Below are positions 39,971 through 49,064 of a stretch of 64,000 nt of DNA, one piece after another. The notes below the pieces were generated by a model. That model did no database searches. It was not told the origin of the DNA and worked only from the letters and a program-made list of their open reading frames with translations. The stretch's first letter is position 1, and every line of letters starts with the position of its first letter. A program made the translations under genes and the position numbers. The stretch comes from Novosphingobium capsulatum NBRC 12533 (GTDB taxonomy: Bacteria > Pseudomonadota > Alphaproteobacteria > Sphingomonadales > Sphingomonadaceae): NCBI RefSeq assembly GCF_001598375.1, contig NZ_BCYV01000012.1, positions 124,001 to 188,000 of the forward strand, read 5' to 3'.

Positions 39971-41614
39971 GTGAGCAAAGAGACCGTCTTTTCGCGCTTT
40001 TCCGCCGCGGCGACGCGCTGGTTCGACAAGCCCTTTCTCAACGTGCTGCCCGAAACGGCGCATATCTACGGCATCGCGGCTGGCGAGATCACCTACGCGA
40101 CGATGCTCGATCGCGTGCTGCGCCGCCAGGTCGCGCTGGCCGCCGCCGGCTTCGGCACAAGCACGCGCGTGGGGCTGCTGCTCGACAACCGGCCCGACTT
40201 TATCGAGCTGTTCCTCGCAACCAACAGCCTTGGCGCGTCGATCGTGCCGATCAACCCCGACTTGCGCCAGGCCGAACTCGAATATCTCATCACACACTCG
40301 GGCATGAGCGCCGCTTTCGTCGTCCCCGGTCGCCACGCCGACGTTGCGCGCGCCGCGCTGGCGGTGGGCAGCCCGATGGTCCCCGTCACCCCCGACGCGC
40401 CCGTCCGTCCATTGCTGCCACTGGTGCAACTGCCGGCCGATCCCGATTCCGCGCGCGAGGCGGCGCTGCTCTATACCTCTGGCACGACCGGGCAACCCAA
40501 GGGCTGCGTTCTGCCCAACAGCTACTTCCTGCATTCGGGCGACTGGTATCGGGACACTGGCGGCCTCATCGCGCTGCACGCCGGCGCAGAGCGGATGCTT
40601 ACACCGCTGCCCATGTTCCACATGAACGCCTTGGCCGTCTCGCTGATGGCGATGATCACGCTGGGCGGCTGCCTCACCGTGCTCGACCGCTTCCATCCCT
40701 CGACCTGGTGGGATTCGGTGCGGCGCAGCCGCGCCACCTGCCTGCACTACCTGGGCGTGATGCCGGCGATGCTGATGAAGGCACCCGATAGCCCGGCCGA
40801 CCGCGAACATAGTGTGCGCTTCGGCTTCGGTGCCGGGGCGCCAGCTGCCCTGCACGGCGCGTTCGAGCAGCGCTTCGGCTTCCCGCTGATCGAGGCTTGG
40901 GCGATGACCGAGACGGGCAGCGGCGGCGTGATCAGCGCGCACCGCGAGCCGCGCAAGGTGGGCACCGCGTGCTTCGGCCGGCCCGATTCCAGCCTCGAGA
41001 TCCGCATCGTCGACGACGCCGGCGACGATGTCGATATCGACGCACCAGGCGAACTGCTGGTGCGCCGCGCTGGGCCCGATCCCGCTTATGGGTTCTTCCG
41101 CGAATACCTCGCCAACCCTGCGGCCACTGCCGAGGCCTGGGTCGGGGGGTGGTTCCACACCGGCGATATCGTCGCGCGCGACGCCGACGGTGACCTGCAT
41201 TTCGTCGATCGCAAGAAAAACGTGATCCGCCGCTCGGGGGAGAACATCGCGGCGGTGGAGGTCGAGACGATCCTTGCGCGCAATCCCCACGTGCGCCAGG
41301 TGGCGGTGGCCGCCACGCCCGACCCGGTGCGCGGCGACGAGGTGGCCGCGCTGATCGTGCTCGATGCCCCTGCCCGCGCCGGGACAGACAAGACCGAACA
41401 GCTGCCCACCGAGCACCTTGCACGCGATATCGCCACCTGGGCACTGGGTCAGATGGCCTACTACAAGGTGCCGGGCTGGATCGGCTTCGTCGATGCGCTG
41501 CCGCGCACGCCGACCGAAAAGATTCTGCGTGCCGCCCTCAAGGAGGAAGTGGGCGCGCACATGGCGCGTGGCGCGTTCTTCGATACCCGCGCGCTCAAGA
41601 GGCGGCAGGGATGA
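39971..41614 (+). CDS. AMP-forming acyl/aryl-CoA ligase
   Basis: This 547-residue ANL-family enzyme starts at GTG. It has the P-loop LLYTSGTTGQPKG (166-178), the adenine-binding EAWAMTETGSGG, and the C-terminal hinge and A10 motifs GWFHTGDIVARDADGDLHFV and PRTPTEKILRAAL, with the catalytic lysine. It activates a carboxylic acid to its CoA thioester. Its stop overlaps the thiolase-like gene start by 4 bp, suggesting the thioester goes directly to that protein. Long-chain, cinnamate or side-chain acids are all possible. Confidence 0.92.
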   Translation: MSKETVFSRFSAAATRWFDKPFLNVLPETAHIYGIAAGEITYATMLDRVLRRQVALAAAGFGTSTRVGLLLDNRPDFIELFLATNSLGASIVPINPDLRQAELEYLITHSGMSAAFVVPGRHADVARAALAVGSPMVPVTPDAPVRPLLPLVQLPADPDSAREAALLYTSGTTGQPKGCVLPNSYFLHSGDWYRDTGGLIALHAGAERMLTPLPMFHMNALAVSLMAMITLGGCLTVLDRFHPSTWWDSVRRSRATCLHYLGVMPAMLMKAPDSPADREHSVRFGFGAGAPAALHGAFEQRFGFPLIEAWAMTETGSGGVISAHREPRKVGTACFGRPDSSLEIRIVDDAGDDVDIDAPGELLVRRAGPDPAYGFFREYLANPAATAEAWVGGWFHTGDIVARDADGDLHFVDRKKNVIRRSGENIAAVEVETILARNPHVRQVAVAATPDPVRGDEVAALIVLDAPARAGTDKTEQLPTEHLARDIATWALGQMAYYKVPGWIGFVDALPRTPTEKILRAALKEEVGAHMARGAFFDTRALKRRQG

Positions 41615-42792
41615 GCAGCTCCACCAAACGCTCGCGCATGGCCTACGACGGCGTGGTGGTGGCCGCCCCCATCACCGTGCCCTATCAGCGCTTTTCGAGC
41701 GAGCCGGCTCACGGCTGGGCCGGCGCGGCGCTGCGCGCGCTGGCGCGGGAAACAGCGCTCGGCCCGCGTGATCTCGACGGTTTCAGTTTCTCGAGTTTCT
41801 CGGCCGGCCCGGATACCGCCGTCGGCCTCGTCCAGCATCTCGGCCTCATGCCACGCTGGCTCGACCATGTACCCACCGGCGGGGCGAGCGGGGTCATGGC
41901 ACTGCGCCGCGCCGCGCGCGCGGTGCAGTGCGGCGATGCCGCCATCGTCGCCTGCGTCGCGGCTGATACCAACCAGATCGACAGCTTCCGCCACACCCTC
42001 GCCACGTTTTCGCGCTTTTCGCAGGATGCTGTGTATCCCTATGGCTTTGGCGGCCCGAACGCGACGTTCGCGCTGATCACGCAGGCCTACATGCACGAAC
42101 ACGGCGTTACGCGCGCCGATTTCGGCCGCATCTGCCTCGCCCAGCGCGCCAATGCCGGCTCGAACCCACTGGCGTTGCAACGCAACCCGCTCGACCTTGA
42201 AACCTACCTCGCCGCGCGCCCGATCGCCGATCCGGTGCACCTGTTCGATTGCGTGATGCCCTGCGCCGGCGCCGAAGCCTTCGTCGTCACCACCCCAGAA
42301 ATCGCTGCCGCGCGCGGCTGGCCGGCGGCGCGGATCATGGCCACGATCGAGCGCCACAATGCCTATCCCGACGATCTGGTGCAGCGGCGTGGCGGCTGGG
42401 CGATGGATGTCGACGAGTTGTGGGCGATGGCCGGGATCGGGCCCGGGGATATCGACTGCCTTCAGGCTTATGACGACTATCCGGTGATCGTGGCGATGCA
42501 ACTGGAGGACCTCGGTTTCTGCCCGCCGGGCACGATTGCGCGCTTCCTGCGCGAGACGCACTTCGGCATCGACGGCACGCTGCCACTCAACACCAACGGC
42601 GGGCAGCTTTCCGCAGGGCAGGCGGGCGCTGCGGGCGGGTACCAGAACCTGACCGAGGGCCTGCGCCAGATCCTGCACTGCCCGCTCGGCGCGCAGGTGC
42701 CCGGTGCCCGGCGTGCGGCAATATCGGGCTTTGGGCTGGTCAATTATGATCGCGGCGTGTGCACCGCCGCTGCCGTGATCGAGGCGCTATGA
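41611..42792 (+). CDS. Thiolase-fold protein without nucleophilic cysteine (SCPx/Ltp2-like)
   Basis: The 393-residue protein is thiolase-fold (AAIVACVAADTNQ, YGFGGPNATFALITQAYMHE, CVMPCAGAEAFVVTT, NTNGGQLSAGQAGAAGGYQN). In true thiolases the active cysteine sits in a CASG motif; here the site reads PTGGASG with Gly91. Such proteins include Ltp2-type aldolases, which split beta-hydroxyacyl-CoA thioesters and need a DUF35 partner. The next gene, overlapping by 4 bp, encodes a DUF35 domain, strongly favouring an aldolase role. The acyl-CoA ligase upstream would supply the thioester. Confidence 0.85.
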   Translation: MSSSTKRSRMAYDGVVVAAPITVPYQRFSSEPAHGWAGAALRALARETALGPRDLDGFSFSSFSAGPDTAVGLVQHLGLMPRWLDHVPTGGASGVMALRRAARAVQCGDAAIVACVAADTNQIDSFRHTLATFSRFSQDAVYPYGFGGPNATFALITQAYMHEHGVTRADFGRICLAQRANAGSNPLALQRNPLDLETYLAARPIADPVHLFDCVMPCAGAEAFVVTTPEIAAARGWPAARIMATIERHNAYPDDLVQRRGGWAMDVDELWAMAGIGPGDIDCLQAYDDYPVIVAMQLEDLGFCPPGTIARFLRETHFGIDGTLPLNTNGGQLSAGQAGAAGGYQNLTEGLRQILHCPLGAQVPGARRAAISGFGLVNYDRGVCTAAAVIEAL

Positions 42793-44045
42793 CGACGCCG
42801 CGCAATCCGCTGCCGCCGCCCGCACCGCGCGATCCGCTGGCGCGGCCGCAATTGCATCCCGTAGCGCCGGGCGCGCGCAGCCGCGCGATGCAGGCGATGG
42901 CCGCACGGGCCGCGCAGGGCCGCTTCGTGCTTCAGGCCTGCACCGTATGCGGTACAGCGACCTATCCCCCACGCGACGCCTGCCCACGGTGCTGGGGCAC
43001 ACTGGCCTGGCATGACCAGCCGACCGGCGGACGCGTGCTTGCCAACACCGTGATCCGCGTTTCGACCGATCCCTATTTCCGCGATCGTCTGCCTTGGCAC
43101 ATGGGCTCGATCCAGCTCGATGCCGGCCCGGTCGTGCTCGCGCACCTTGCACGGGGGCTGGAGCCCGGCGCGCGCGTCACGATGCGGCTGATGCTCGATC
43201 GTGGCGGCAATGCTGCGCTGTTCGCCCTTCCCAGCGATGCCGCACACCCGCCACAGCCGGAACAAGGAGCCACCATCATGTCCGCCGATCCCCAGGGACG
43301 CACCTTCGTGGTGCCGGTGGCAGGGGCAACTGTCCTTGTCAGCGATGCCCGCCAGCCGGTTGGCCGCGCGCTGGTCGGCGCACTTGCCGCCGCTGGCGCG
43401 CGCCTGGTGGTCGCCGGCCTGCCCGGCCCCGCGCCGATGCGTGATGCGCACGATCCCGTCCTGGGCCTGCCCGGGGTCCAGCCGCTTCCACTCGATGTGA
43501 CCGATCCTGTCTCGGTTGCCGAGACGATAAGCCGGATCGGCGGTCCGCTCGACATCGTCATCAACACCGCGCGCCATGTGCGCGCCGGGGGGGTGAGCCA
43601 CGACGGCAATCTCCTGGGCCACCACCGCGCGCTCGAGGTTTCGGCAATGGGGCTCGCGCGCCTGGCGCAGGCGACGGCGCCAATCCTTGCCGGCCGGCCC
43701 AGCGGCGCGTTTCTCGATGTGCTGTCGGTCAAGGCGCTGGCGGGCGATGCCGGCCATGCTGGATTTGCCGCCGCCGAGGCTGCGCGCCTCTCGCTGCTGC
43801 AAAGTTTCCGCCACGAGATGCGCAGCACCGGCGTGCGCGTCCTGGAAGTGTTCACCGGGCCGACCGACGATGCCGACCACCAAGCGCTGCCCCCGCCCAA
43901 GGTAGCGCCCGCGCGCCTTGCCGCCGCCGTGCTCGACGCGCTGGCGCAGGGGCGCGAGCAAACCTGCGTGGGCGAGGTGGCGCGTGAGGCAATGCGCCGC
44001 TGGCTCGACGATCCGGCCCTCTTTGCCAGGGAGACCCAACCATGA
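42789..44045 (+). CDS. DUF35 (zinc ribbon/OB-fold) fused to SDR-like domain
   Basis: This 418-residue fusion has an N-terminal DUF35 domain (about 30-150) with a zinc ribbon CTVCGTATYPPRDACPRC (Cys51, 54, 65, 68) and an OB-fold. It then has a short-chain dehydrogenase-like domain from about 172. The SDR part is degraded: the glycine motif is VSDARQPVGRA instead of TGxxxGxG, and the Tyr and Lys of YxxxK are Phe326 and Glu330 (GFAAAEAA), although Ser313 remains. It probably acts as structural partner of the Ltp2-like protein rather than as a dehydrogenase. Overlaps of 4 bp with both neighbours mark tight coupling. Confidence 0.83.
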   Translation: MTTPRNPLPPPAPRDPLARPQLHPVAPGARSRAMQAMAARAAQGRFVLQACTVCGTATYPPRDACPRCWGTLAWHDQPTGGRVLANTVIRVSTDPYFRDRLPWHMGSIQLDAGPVVLAHLARGLEPGARVTMRLMLDRGGNAALFALPSDAAHPPQPEQGATIMSADPQGRTFVVPVAGATVLVSDARQPVGRALVGALAAAGARLVVAGLPGPAPMRDAHDPVLGLPGVQPLPLDVTDPVSVAETISRIGGPLDIVINTARHVRAGGVSHDGNLLGHHRALEVSAMGLARLAQATAPILAGRPSGAFLDVLSVKALAGDAGHAGFAAAEAARLSLLQSFRHEMRSTGVRVLEVFTGPTDDADHQALPPPKVAPARLAAAVLDALAQGREQTCVGEVAREAMRRWLDDPALFARETQP

Positions 44046-44824
44046 CGTCGCTGCTTACCGATCTTGTCGCACAGCTTGCGAGCGGGGCGATCCGCGTGGT
44101 CGATCTGGCCAATACCCTGTCGTCCGATTTCCCGGTGATCGTATTGCCGTCCGAGTTCGGGCAATGCGAGCCGTTCCGGATGGAGACGGTCTCCCGCTAC
44201 GATGCGGACGGGCCGGCTTGGTACTGGAACCGGATCACCATGAACGAGCACACTGGCACGCATTTCGATGCGCCGGCGCACTGGATCACCGGGCGCGACG
44301 TACCGCATGGCACGGTCGACGCAGTCGCGCCGCGCGATTTCGTCTATCCCGCTGTAGTGATCGATATCAGCGCCGAGGCCGCCGCCGACGCCGACTTCGT
44401 GGTGACACGCGCCTTCCTCGAGGATTGGGAGGCCCGACACGGCGCTATCCCGCCGCGCCATTGGATCCTGCTGCGCAGCGACTGGTCCAAGCGTGTGGGC
44501 ACCCTCGCCTATCTCAACCTGCAGGATGATGGCGCGCATTCGCCTGGCCCCGATGCCGATGCGATGCGCTTCCTCGTCCACGCGCGCGACTGCGTGGGCC
44601 TGGGCGTGGAGACGGTCGGCACCGATGCCGGGCAGGCCAGCCACTTTGCCGAACCGCTGCCCGCCCATTCGATCCTCCACGGCAATGGCCGTTTCGGGCT
44701 ACAGTGCCTGACCAACCTCGACCAGTTGCCGACTTTCGGCAGCGTGATCGTGGCCGCCCCGCTCAAGATCAAGGGCGGCTCGGGCAGCCCACTGCGCGTC
44801 ATCGCGCTGATGCCGGAGGCATGA
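44042..44824 (+). CDS. Cyclase family metal-dependent hydrolase
   Basis: The 260-residue protein has the cyclase/kynurenine formamidase metal motif HTGTHFDAPAHW (HxGTHxDxPxH) near residue 75. Other family blocks are RIVVDLANTL-like IRVVDLANTLSSD, HGAIPPRHWILLRSDW and CVGLGVETVGTDAGQASHF. Members hydrolyse or cyclise amides and lactones with Mn or Zn. The start overlaps the DUF35-SDR stop by 4 bp. As the last gene of the run it may open a lactone or amide formed in the pathway. Confidence 0.9.
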   Translation: MTSLLTDLVAQLASGAIRVVDLANTLSSDFPVIVLPSEFGQCEPFRMETVSRYDADGPAWYWNRITMNEHTGTHFDAPAHWITGRDVPHGTVDAVAPRDFVYPAVVIDISAEAAADADFVVTRAFLEDWEARHGAIPPRHWILLRSDWSKRVGTLAYLNLQDDGAHSPGPDADAMRFLVHARDCVGLGVETVGTDAGQASHFAEPLPAHSILHGNGRFGLQCLTNLDQLPTFGSVIVAAPLKIKGGSGSPLRVIALMPEA

Positions 44825-44850
44825 GCGGGAGGCGAACCCGCCCGCTGCCT

Positions 44851-45417
44851 TCAATAGTCGAAGTCAAGCTCGGGGCGTGACCAGGCCCAGCCGGTGATGC
44901 GCCAGCCAGCGGCTTCCTTGTGCAGCGCCACGGTGAACGTGGCGTCGACCTCGGCACCTTGCTGGCCGCCGAGGGTATACCGGAAGTCGGCCGGGACGAC
45001 GACGTAGGCGCGATCCCCCGTCACGTCGACACGGCGGGGCTTGCGCAGCGTGTTGACGCCCTTGGTCAGCCCGATGGCGGCATTGTGCGCGGTGAGCGCA
45101 GCCAGCCAGTGGGCGCAGGTATCGGCGCCGTGCCACTCGTACGGTGCAAACTCGTCGACAATAGCGGCTTCGCGTGCGCAGCTGGCGATGACGCCGGCGT
45201 TGTCGCCTCGGTTAAGGCTGTCAACATAGTGGTGCACGGTCTGCATCACGGCGGCGGCGACAGCCGGATCAGGCGCCGTTTCCGCGGCAGGGGTTGATGC
45301 CGCAACGGTGGTATCTGCTGCCTGCGCGGGCACGGCGGCCAGCACGAGCGCGAGTGCTGCAAGCGCGGCGGCCCGGGCTGATTTCCGGCGCGTGAACGTC
45401 GGCGTCATGGTCGTCAT
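44851..45417 (-). CDS. Exported NTF2/SnoaL-like protein
   Basis: This 188-residue protein has a signal peptide (RRKSARAAALAALALVLAAV, cut near AQAAD). A cone-shaped NTF2-like domain follows: VMQTVHHYVDSLNRGDNAGV near the N-terminus, and VDATFTVALHKEAAGWRITG at the end, the classic final strand. Such domains bind small ligands or act as cyclases; here it would do so in the periplasm. AGGGAAG lies 8 bases before the ATG. It is convergent with the cyclase gene and divergent from the permease; the 206-bp gap to 45624 shows no further gene. Confidence 0.8.
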   Translation of the reverse strand: MTTMTPTFTRRKSARAAALAALALVLAAVPAQAADTTVAASTPAAETAPDPAVAAAVMQTVHHYVDSLNRGDNAGVIASCAREAAIVDEFAPYEWHGADTCAHWLAALTAHNAAIGLTKGVNTLRKPRRVDVTGDRAYVVVPADFRYTLGGQQGAEVDATFTVALHKEAAGWRITGWAWSRPELDFDY

Positions 45418-45623
45418 CGGCGGGGCTTCCCTGATCATGGTCGTGATCGGCACAGGCTTGCCCAATGCTGCCTTGCTGGCAAGCAGGCAGGCCCTGTGCA
45501 CCGGGGGCCTGGCCGAAAATACAAGGTATCCCGGCGCAAGTGCAATACCGTGTGGTGGCAAACCTGCCAGTGTTGCATCATCGGGTGCTGGCGATGCACC
45601 CCGCCCCCCACAATCGAGCATTC

Positions 45624-47078
45624 ATGCACAAATCCGACCAAGACGCCGCCGCCGAGCCCGGCCTGTTCTCCGGCATGTTGGGGACCGGCGACATCATTTT
45701 CATGATCCTCGCCTGCGCCGCACCGATGGGTGTGCTGGCCGGAATTATCCCCCTCGCCTTCGCCTTTGGCAACGGCGCCGGGATGCCCGGCGCGCAACTC
45801 GCGATGTGTGCGGTCATGCTGCTGTTCGCGGTGGGGTATGTGCGGATCATCCCGCACGTGCGCAATGCCGGCGCGTTCTATGCCTATATTGCCGCCAGCC
45901 TCAACAAGGAGGCCGGCATCGCTGCGGCCTATACGGCAGTGGTTGCCTATACCTGTGCCGCCGCCTCGGTGCTGGGAGCGATGAGCTATTTCGCAACTGA
46001 CGTGTTCGCCACGCTGACCGGCATCGCCACCTCGTGGGTGCTATGGGCGGCCGCCAGCATCGCAGCGATCGCCTGGCTCGGGTATCACAGGATCACGATG
46101 GCGGCCAAGGTGCTGACCGCGGCACTGCTGCTCGAGGTAGGGCTCATCGCCGTGATCGACGCGCTGATCCTGTGGCAACGCGGCTGGGCCGGGCTCGATT
46201 TCGGCAGCTTTGCCCCCGCTACGATCTTTGCGCCCGGCCTTGGCATCGCCGTCATCTATGCCATCAACGGCTGCATCGGTTTTGAAGCAACGGCGATCTA
46301 TCAGGAAGAAGCGCGCAACCGCGCCGTGACCATCCCGCGCGCTACCTATGGCGCAGTGCTGGTACTGGGCACCTTCTACGTGCTGTCGTCGTGGTGCCTG
46401 GTGCTGGCGGTAGGCCCGGCACAGATCAAGGCAGTGGCAGCTGCCGATCCCGGCCACCTCGTCTCGGGCATCGCGTTTCGCACGCTCGGCCAATTCGGGC
46501 GTGACGCGCTCAGCCTCTTGACGATCACCAGCCTGTTCGCCGCCGCACTGGGCTTCTTCAACAACATCGCGCGCTACTTTTTCGCTCTCTCGCGCGATGG
46601 GCTGATCCCCGCCGTGCTCGGCCGCGTCCACCCGCGCCACGGCTCACCCTACATGGCCTGCCTCGCGCTCGCCGGGATACTCGCGTTGGTGATCGCGCTG
46701 TTCGCCTTGGCCGGGCTCGATCCGCTGCTCTCGCTCGCCACCAGTCTGTCGTCGATGGGTGCAGTGGGTCTCGAGATCCTGCTCACCGCCACCTCGCTGG
46801 CGATCCCGCTGTTCTTCGCGCGGCGCGGCGAATATTCCGCGGGCAAGACCCTGGCGCCGCTACTGAGCGGGGTGATCATCGCGGTGGCGACGTGGCTGTC
46901 GCTGGCCAACTACGCCACGCTGACCGGCACCACGTTGCCGGTGATCAACCGCCTGCCGCTGCTGTTCATCGCCATCGCCGCCGCAGGCCTCGCCCATGGC
47001 ACCCACCTCCGGCGCTGCCGCCCGGCGATTTATGCCGGCGTCGGGTCCACCCACGTCGAAGGCCCGGTTGGCGAATGA
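45624..47078 (+). CDS. APC-family amino acid/amine permease
   Basis: This 484-residue inner-membrane transporter has about 12 hydrophobic helices. The first carries the APC substrate-binding kink (GDIIFMILACAAPMGVLAG), and helix 6 reads IYAINGCIGFEATAIYQEEA, typical of the superfamily. It should import an amino acid or amine by proton or sodium symport. The aldehyde dehydrogenase gene 31 bp downstream suggests an amine that is oxidised through an aldehyde. An in-frame ATG at 45594 is an alternative start. Confidence 0.9.
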   Translation: MHKSDQDAAAEPGLFSGMLGTGDIIFMILACAAPMGVLAGIIPLAFAFGNGAGMPGAQLAMCAVMLLFAVGYVRIIPHVRNAGAFYAYIAASLNKEAGIAAAYTAVVAYTCAAASVLGAMSYFATDVFATLTGIATSWVLWAAASIAAIAWLGYHRITMAAKVLTAALLLEVGLIAVIDALILWQRGWAGLDFGSFAPATIFAPGLGIAVIYAINGCIGFEATAIYQEEARNRAVTIPRATYGAVLVLGTFYVLSSWCLVLAVGPAQIKAVAAADPGHLVSGIAFRTLGQFGRDALSLLTITSLFAAALGFFNNIARYFFALSRDGLIPAVLGRVHPRHGSPYMACLALAGILALVIALFALAGLDPLLSLATSLSSMGAVGLEILLTATSLAIPLFFARRGEYSAGKTLAPLLSGVIIAVATWLSLANYATLTGTTLPVINRLPLLFIAIAAAGLAHGTHLRRCRPAIYAGVGSTHVEGPVGE

Positions 47079-47109
47079 CCGTGCCCCTCTTCTCCGTTCG
47101 GAGCCACCC

Positions 47110-48609
47110 ATGACCGCACCCTTCTCCCCCACTCTCCCGACCGGTCGACTGCTGATCGACGGGGCACTGGTCGAGCCGCTCGGCACTGCCGCCCCATTCG
47201 ATGCGATCGATCCGGCCACCGGGCGGGTGATCATGCAGCTGCCGGGCTGCGACATCGCCGACGTGGATCGTGCGGTCGGCGCCGCGCATCGCTGCTTCGA
47301 AAGCGCAGCCTGGCAGTCGATGCGCCCGCTCGACCGCGGCCGCCTGCTCGAGCGGCTGGCCCTGCTGGTCGAGCGCGAGCGGGACGATCTCGCCGCGCTC
47401 GAATCGCTCGACAGCGGCAAGCTGCTCGCGGTGACGCAGGCAATCGACCTGCAGTTCACCATCGATGGGCTGCGCTATTTCGCCGGTTGGGCTTCGAAGA
47501 TCGCGGGGGAGACCGTCACACATTCGCCCTTGGTCGAGGAGGCCGCGCTCTACCGCGCGTTCACCCAGCGCCGCCCCGTCGGCGTGGTAGCGGGCATCAC
47601 GCCGTGGAACTTCCCGCTCGGCCAGGCGATCCAGAAGATCGCGCCGGCCATCGCGTTCGGCTGCACGGTGGTGCTCAAGCCGTCAGAGGAAACCTCGCTC
47701 ACCGCAATGCGGCTGGGTGAGCTGATTCTCGAGGCGGGCTTTCCGGCCGGGGCGGTGAACATCGTCACCGGCACCGGCGCCGCCGTCGGCGTCCCGCTGG
47801 TGGCACATCCCATGGTGCGCAAGATCGCGTTCACCGGCTCAAACGCCACCGGGCAGGCGATCCTGACCCAGGCGGCCCGCACGATGAAGCGCGTCACGCT
47901 CGAACTGGGGGGCAAGTCTCCCACGATCGTGCTGGCCGATGCCGATCTCGACCGCGCGATCCCGGGCGCGGCAGCCGCAATCTTTGCCAATTCGGGGCAG
48001 ATCTGCACCGCTGGCTCGCGCCTGCTGGTCGAGGCGCCAGTCCATGACGCGGTGATCGACGGGGTCTGCCGCATCGCACGCGACCTACGCCTGGGCTCGC
48101 CATTTTCTGCCGAGACGCAGATGGGACCGCTGATTTCCGCCCGCCAGCGCGATCGCGTGGCCGCGCTGGTCGAAGCGGGGCTTGCCGAAGGCGCGCATCC
48201 GCTGGAAGGCGCTGCCATACCCAGCGGTCCGGGCTGGTTCTATCGGCCGACCGTGCTCGCCGGGGTGGAGGCCGGGATGAGCGTGATGCGCGAGGAAATC
48301 TTCGGGCCAGTGGTGTGCGCGGTGAAAATCACCGATCGCGCCGACATCGTCCGCATTGCCAACGACACGCCCTATGGTCTGGCCGCCAGCGTGTGGACGC
48401 AGGACATCGATACGGCCCACCTCCTGGCTGAGCGGATCGACGCGGGAACGGTGTGGATCAACACGCACAACGTTCTCGACCTGGCGATGCCGTTCGGCGG
48501 CAGCAAGCTGTCAGGCGTAGGACGCGAGTTCGGCAGCGAGGCGCTGCAGGCCTTCACCGAACCGCGCGCGGTATGCCTTCGGCTGGATCGAGCCAGGGCG
48601 GGATTCTAA
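47110..48609 (+). CDS. Aldehyde dehydrogenase 1
   Basis: The 499-residue NAD(P)-dependent enzyme has the general-base motif LELGGKSPTIVLADAD, the catalytic cysteine in SGQICTAGSRLLVE, the cofactor loop ITPWNFPLGQAIQKIAPAIA and the C-terminal IFGPVVCAV. It oxidises an aldehyde to its acid. GGAG before the ATG supports the start. It forms a two-gene unit with the permease at 45624. Betaine-, aminobutyraldehyde- and phenylacetaldehyde-type substrates are possible. Confidence 0.93.
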   Translation: MTAPFSPTLPTGRLLIDGALVEPLGTAAPFDAIDPATGRVIMQLPGCDIADVDRAVGAAHRCFESAAWQSMRPLDRGRLLERLALLVERERDDLAALESLDSGKLLAVTQAIDLQFTIDGLRYFAGWASKIAGETVTHSPLVEEAALYRAFTQRRPVGVVAGITPWNFPLGQAIQKIAPAIAFGCTVVLKPSEETSLTAMRLGELILEAGFPAGAVNIVTGTGAAVGVPLVAHPMVRKIAFTGSNATGQAILTQAARTMKRVTLELGGKSPTIVLADADLDRAIPGAAAAIFANSGQICTAGSRLLVEAPVHDAVIDGVCRIARDLRLGSPFSAETQMGPLISARQRDRVAALVEAGLAEGAHPLEGAAIPSGPGWFYRPTVLAGVEAGMSVMREEIFGPVVCAVKITDRADIVRIANDTPYGLAASVWTQDIDTAHLLAERIDAGTVWINTHNVLDLAMPFGGSKLSGVGREFGSEALQAFTEPRAVCLRLDRARAGF

Positions 48610-48617
48610 AATCGCCC

Positions 48618-48659
48618 GCCCGCAACCCCGCCACCCTGAGGGCAGGCTGGGTTGCGGGC
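48618..48659. terminator. Bidirectional terminator hairpin
   Basis: GCCCGCAACCC (48618-48628) and GGGTTGCGGGC (48649-48659) form a perfect 11-bp stem. The 20-base loop can itself fold around CCCTGAGGG. It lies between the convergent aldehyde dehydrogenase and DUF6152 genes and probably ends the long minus-strand operon. Confidence 0.65.
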
Positions 48660-48664
48660 TGCGC

Positions 48665-49039
48665 TTACCAACCGCTCAACACTTTGCCGCCCGGCAGCTT
48701 GACGGTCTTGAGCATGCCCCCCGGCTTGCCGTTGCGCAGCGGGTAGAACACGATATCAACCTGGTCACCCGCCTTGAGCGTCGAAAAGCTCCAGCCAGCA
48801 TGCGTCATCAGGTTGGGGCTGCTGCACTCGAGTGCATAGGTCGTCCCGCCCGACTGCGCGACGACGAAAGCATGGGGGTTGGTCCAGGTGAACTTGCTCA
48901 CCATGACACCGCGCAGTTCAACCTGCTTGGTCTGGTCGAACATCGCGAACGAATGGTGGGCCAGGGCCGATCCGGCCGGAGCCAGCGCTGTCACAGCGGC
49001 CGAGGCGGCAAGCATGATCGTACGAAGAGTTGGGGTCAC
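48665..49039 (-). CDS. DUF6152 family exported protein (paralog 2)
   Basis: This 124-residue protein starts at GTG 49039 after AGGAG. The signal peptide should be cut after ALA, leaving HHSFAMFDQTKQVELRGV, the same paired histidines at the mature N-terminus as at 28611. Shared blocks are WTNPHAFVVA, ALECSSPNLM, FYPLRNGKPGGMLKTVK and the final LSGW. It is the last gene of the minus-strand run, behind two 4-TM proteins and TonB receptor 4. A periplasmic metal- or ligand-binding role fits the company but is unproven. Confidence 0.85.
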   Translation of the reverse strand: MTPTLRTIMLAASAAVTALAPAGSALAHHSFAMFDQTKQVELRGVMVSKFTWTNPHAFVVAQSGGTTYALECSSPNLMTHAGWSFSTLKAGDQVDIVFYPLRNGKPGGMLKTVKLPGGKVLSGW

Positions 49040-49064
49040 GGGCAGACGCTCCTGGGAGTGGGTT

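Noticed and set aside
44824..44846. Hairpin between the convergent cyclase and NTF2-like genes
   Set aside because: Only six base pairs (AGCGGG/CCCGCT) with competing pairings; not strong enough to call a terminator.
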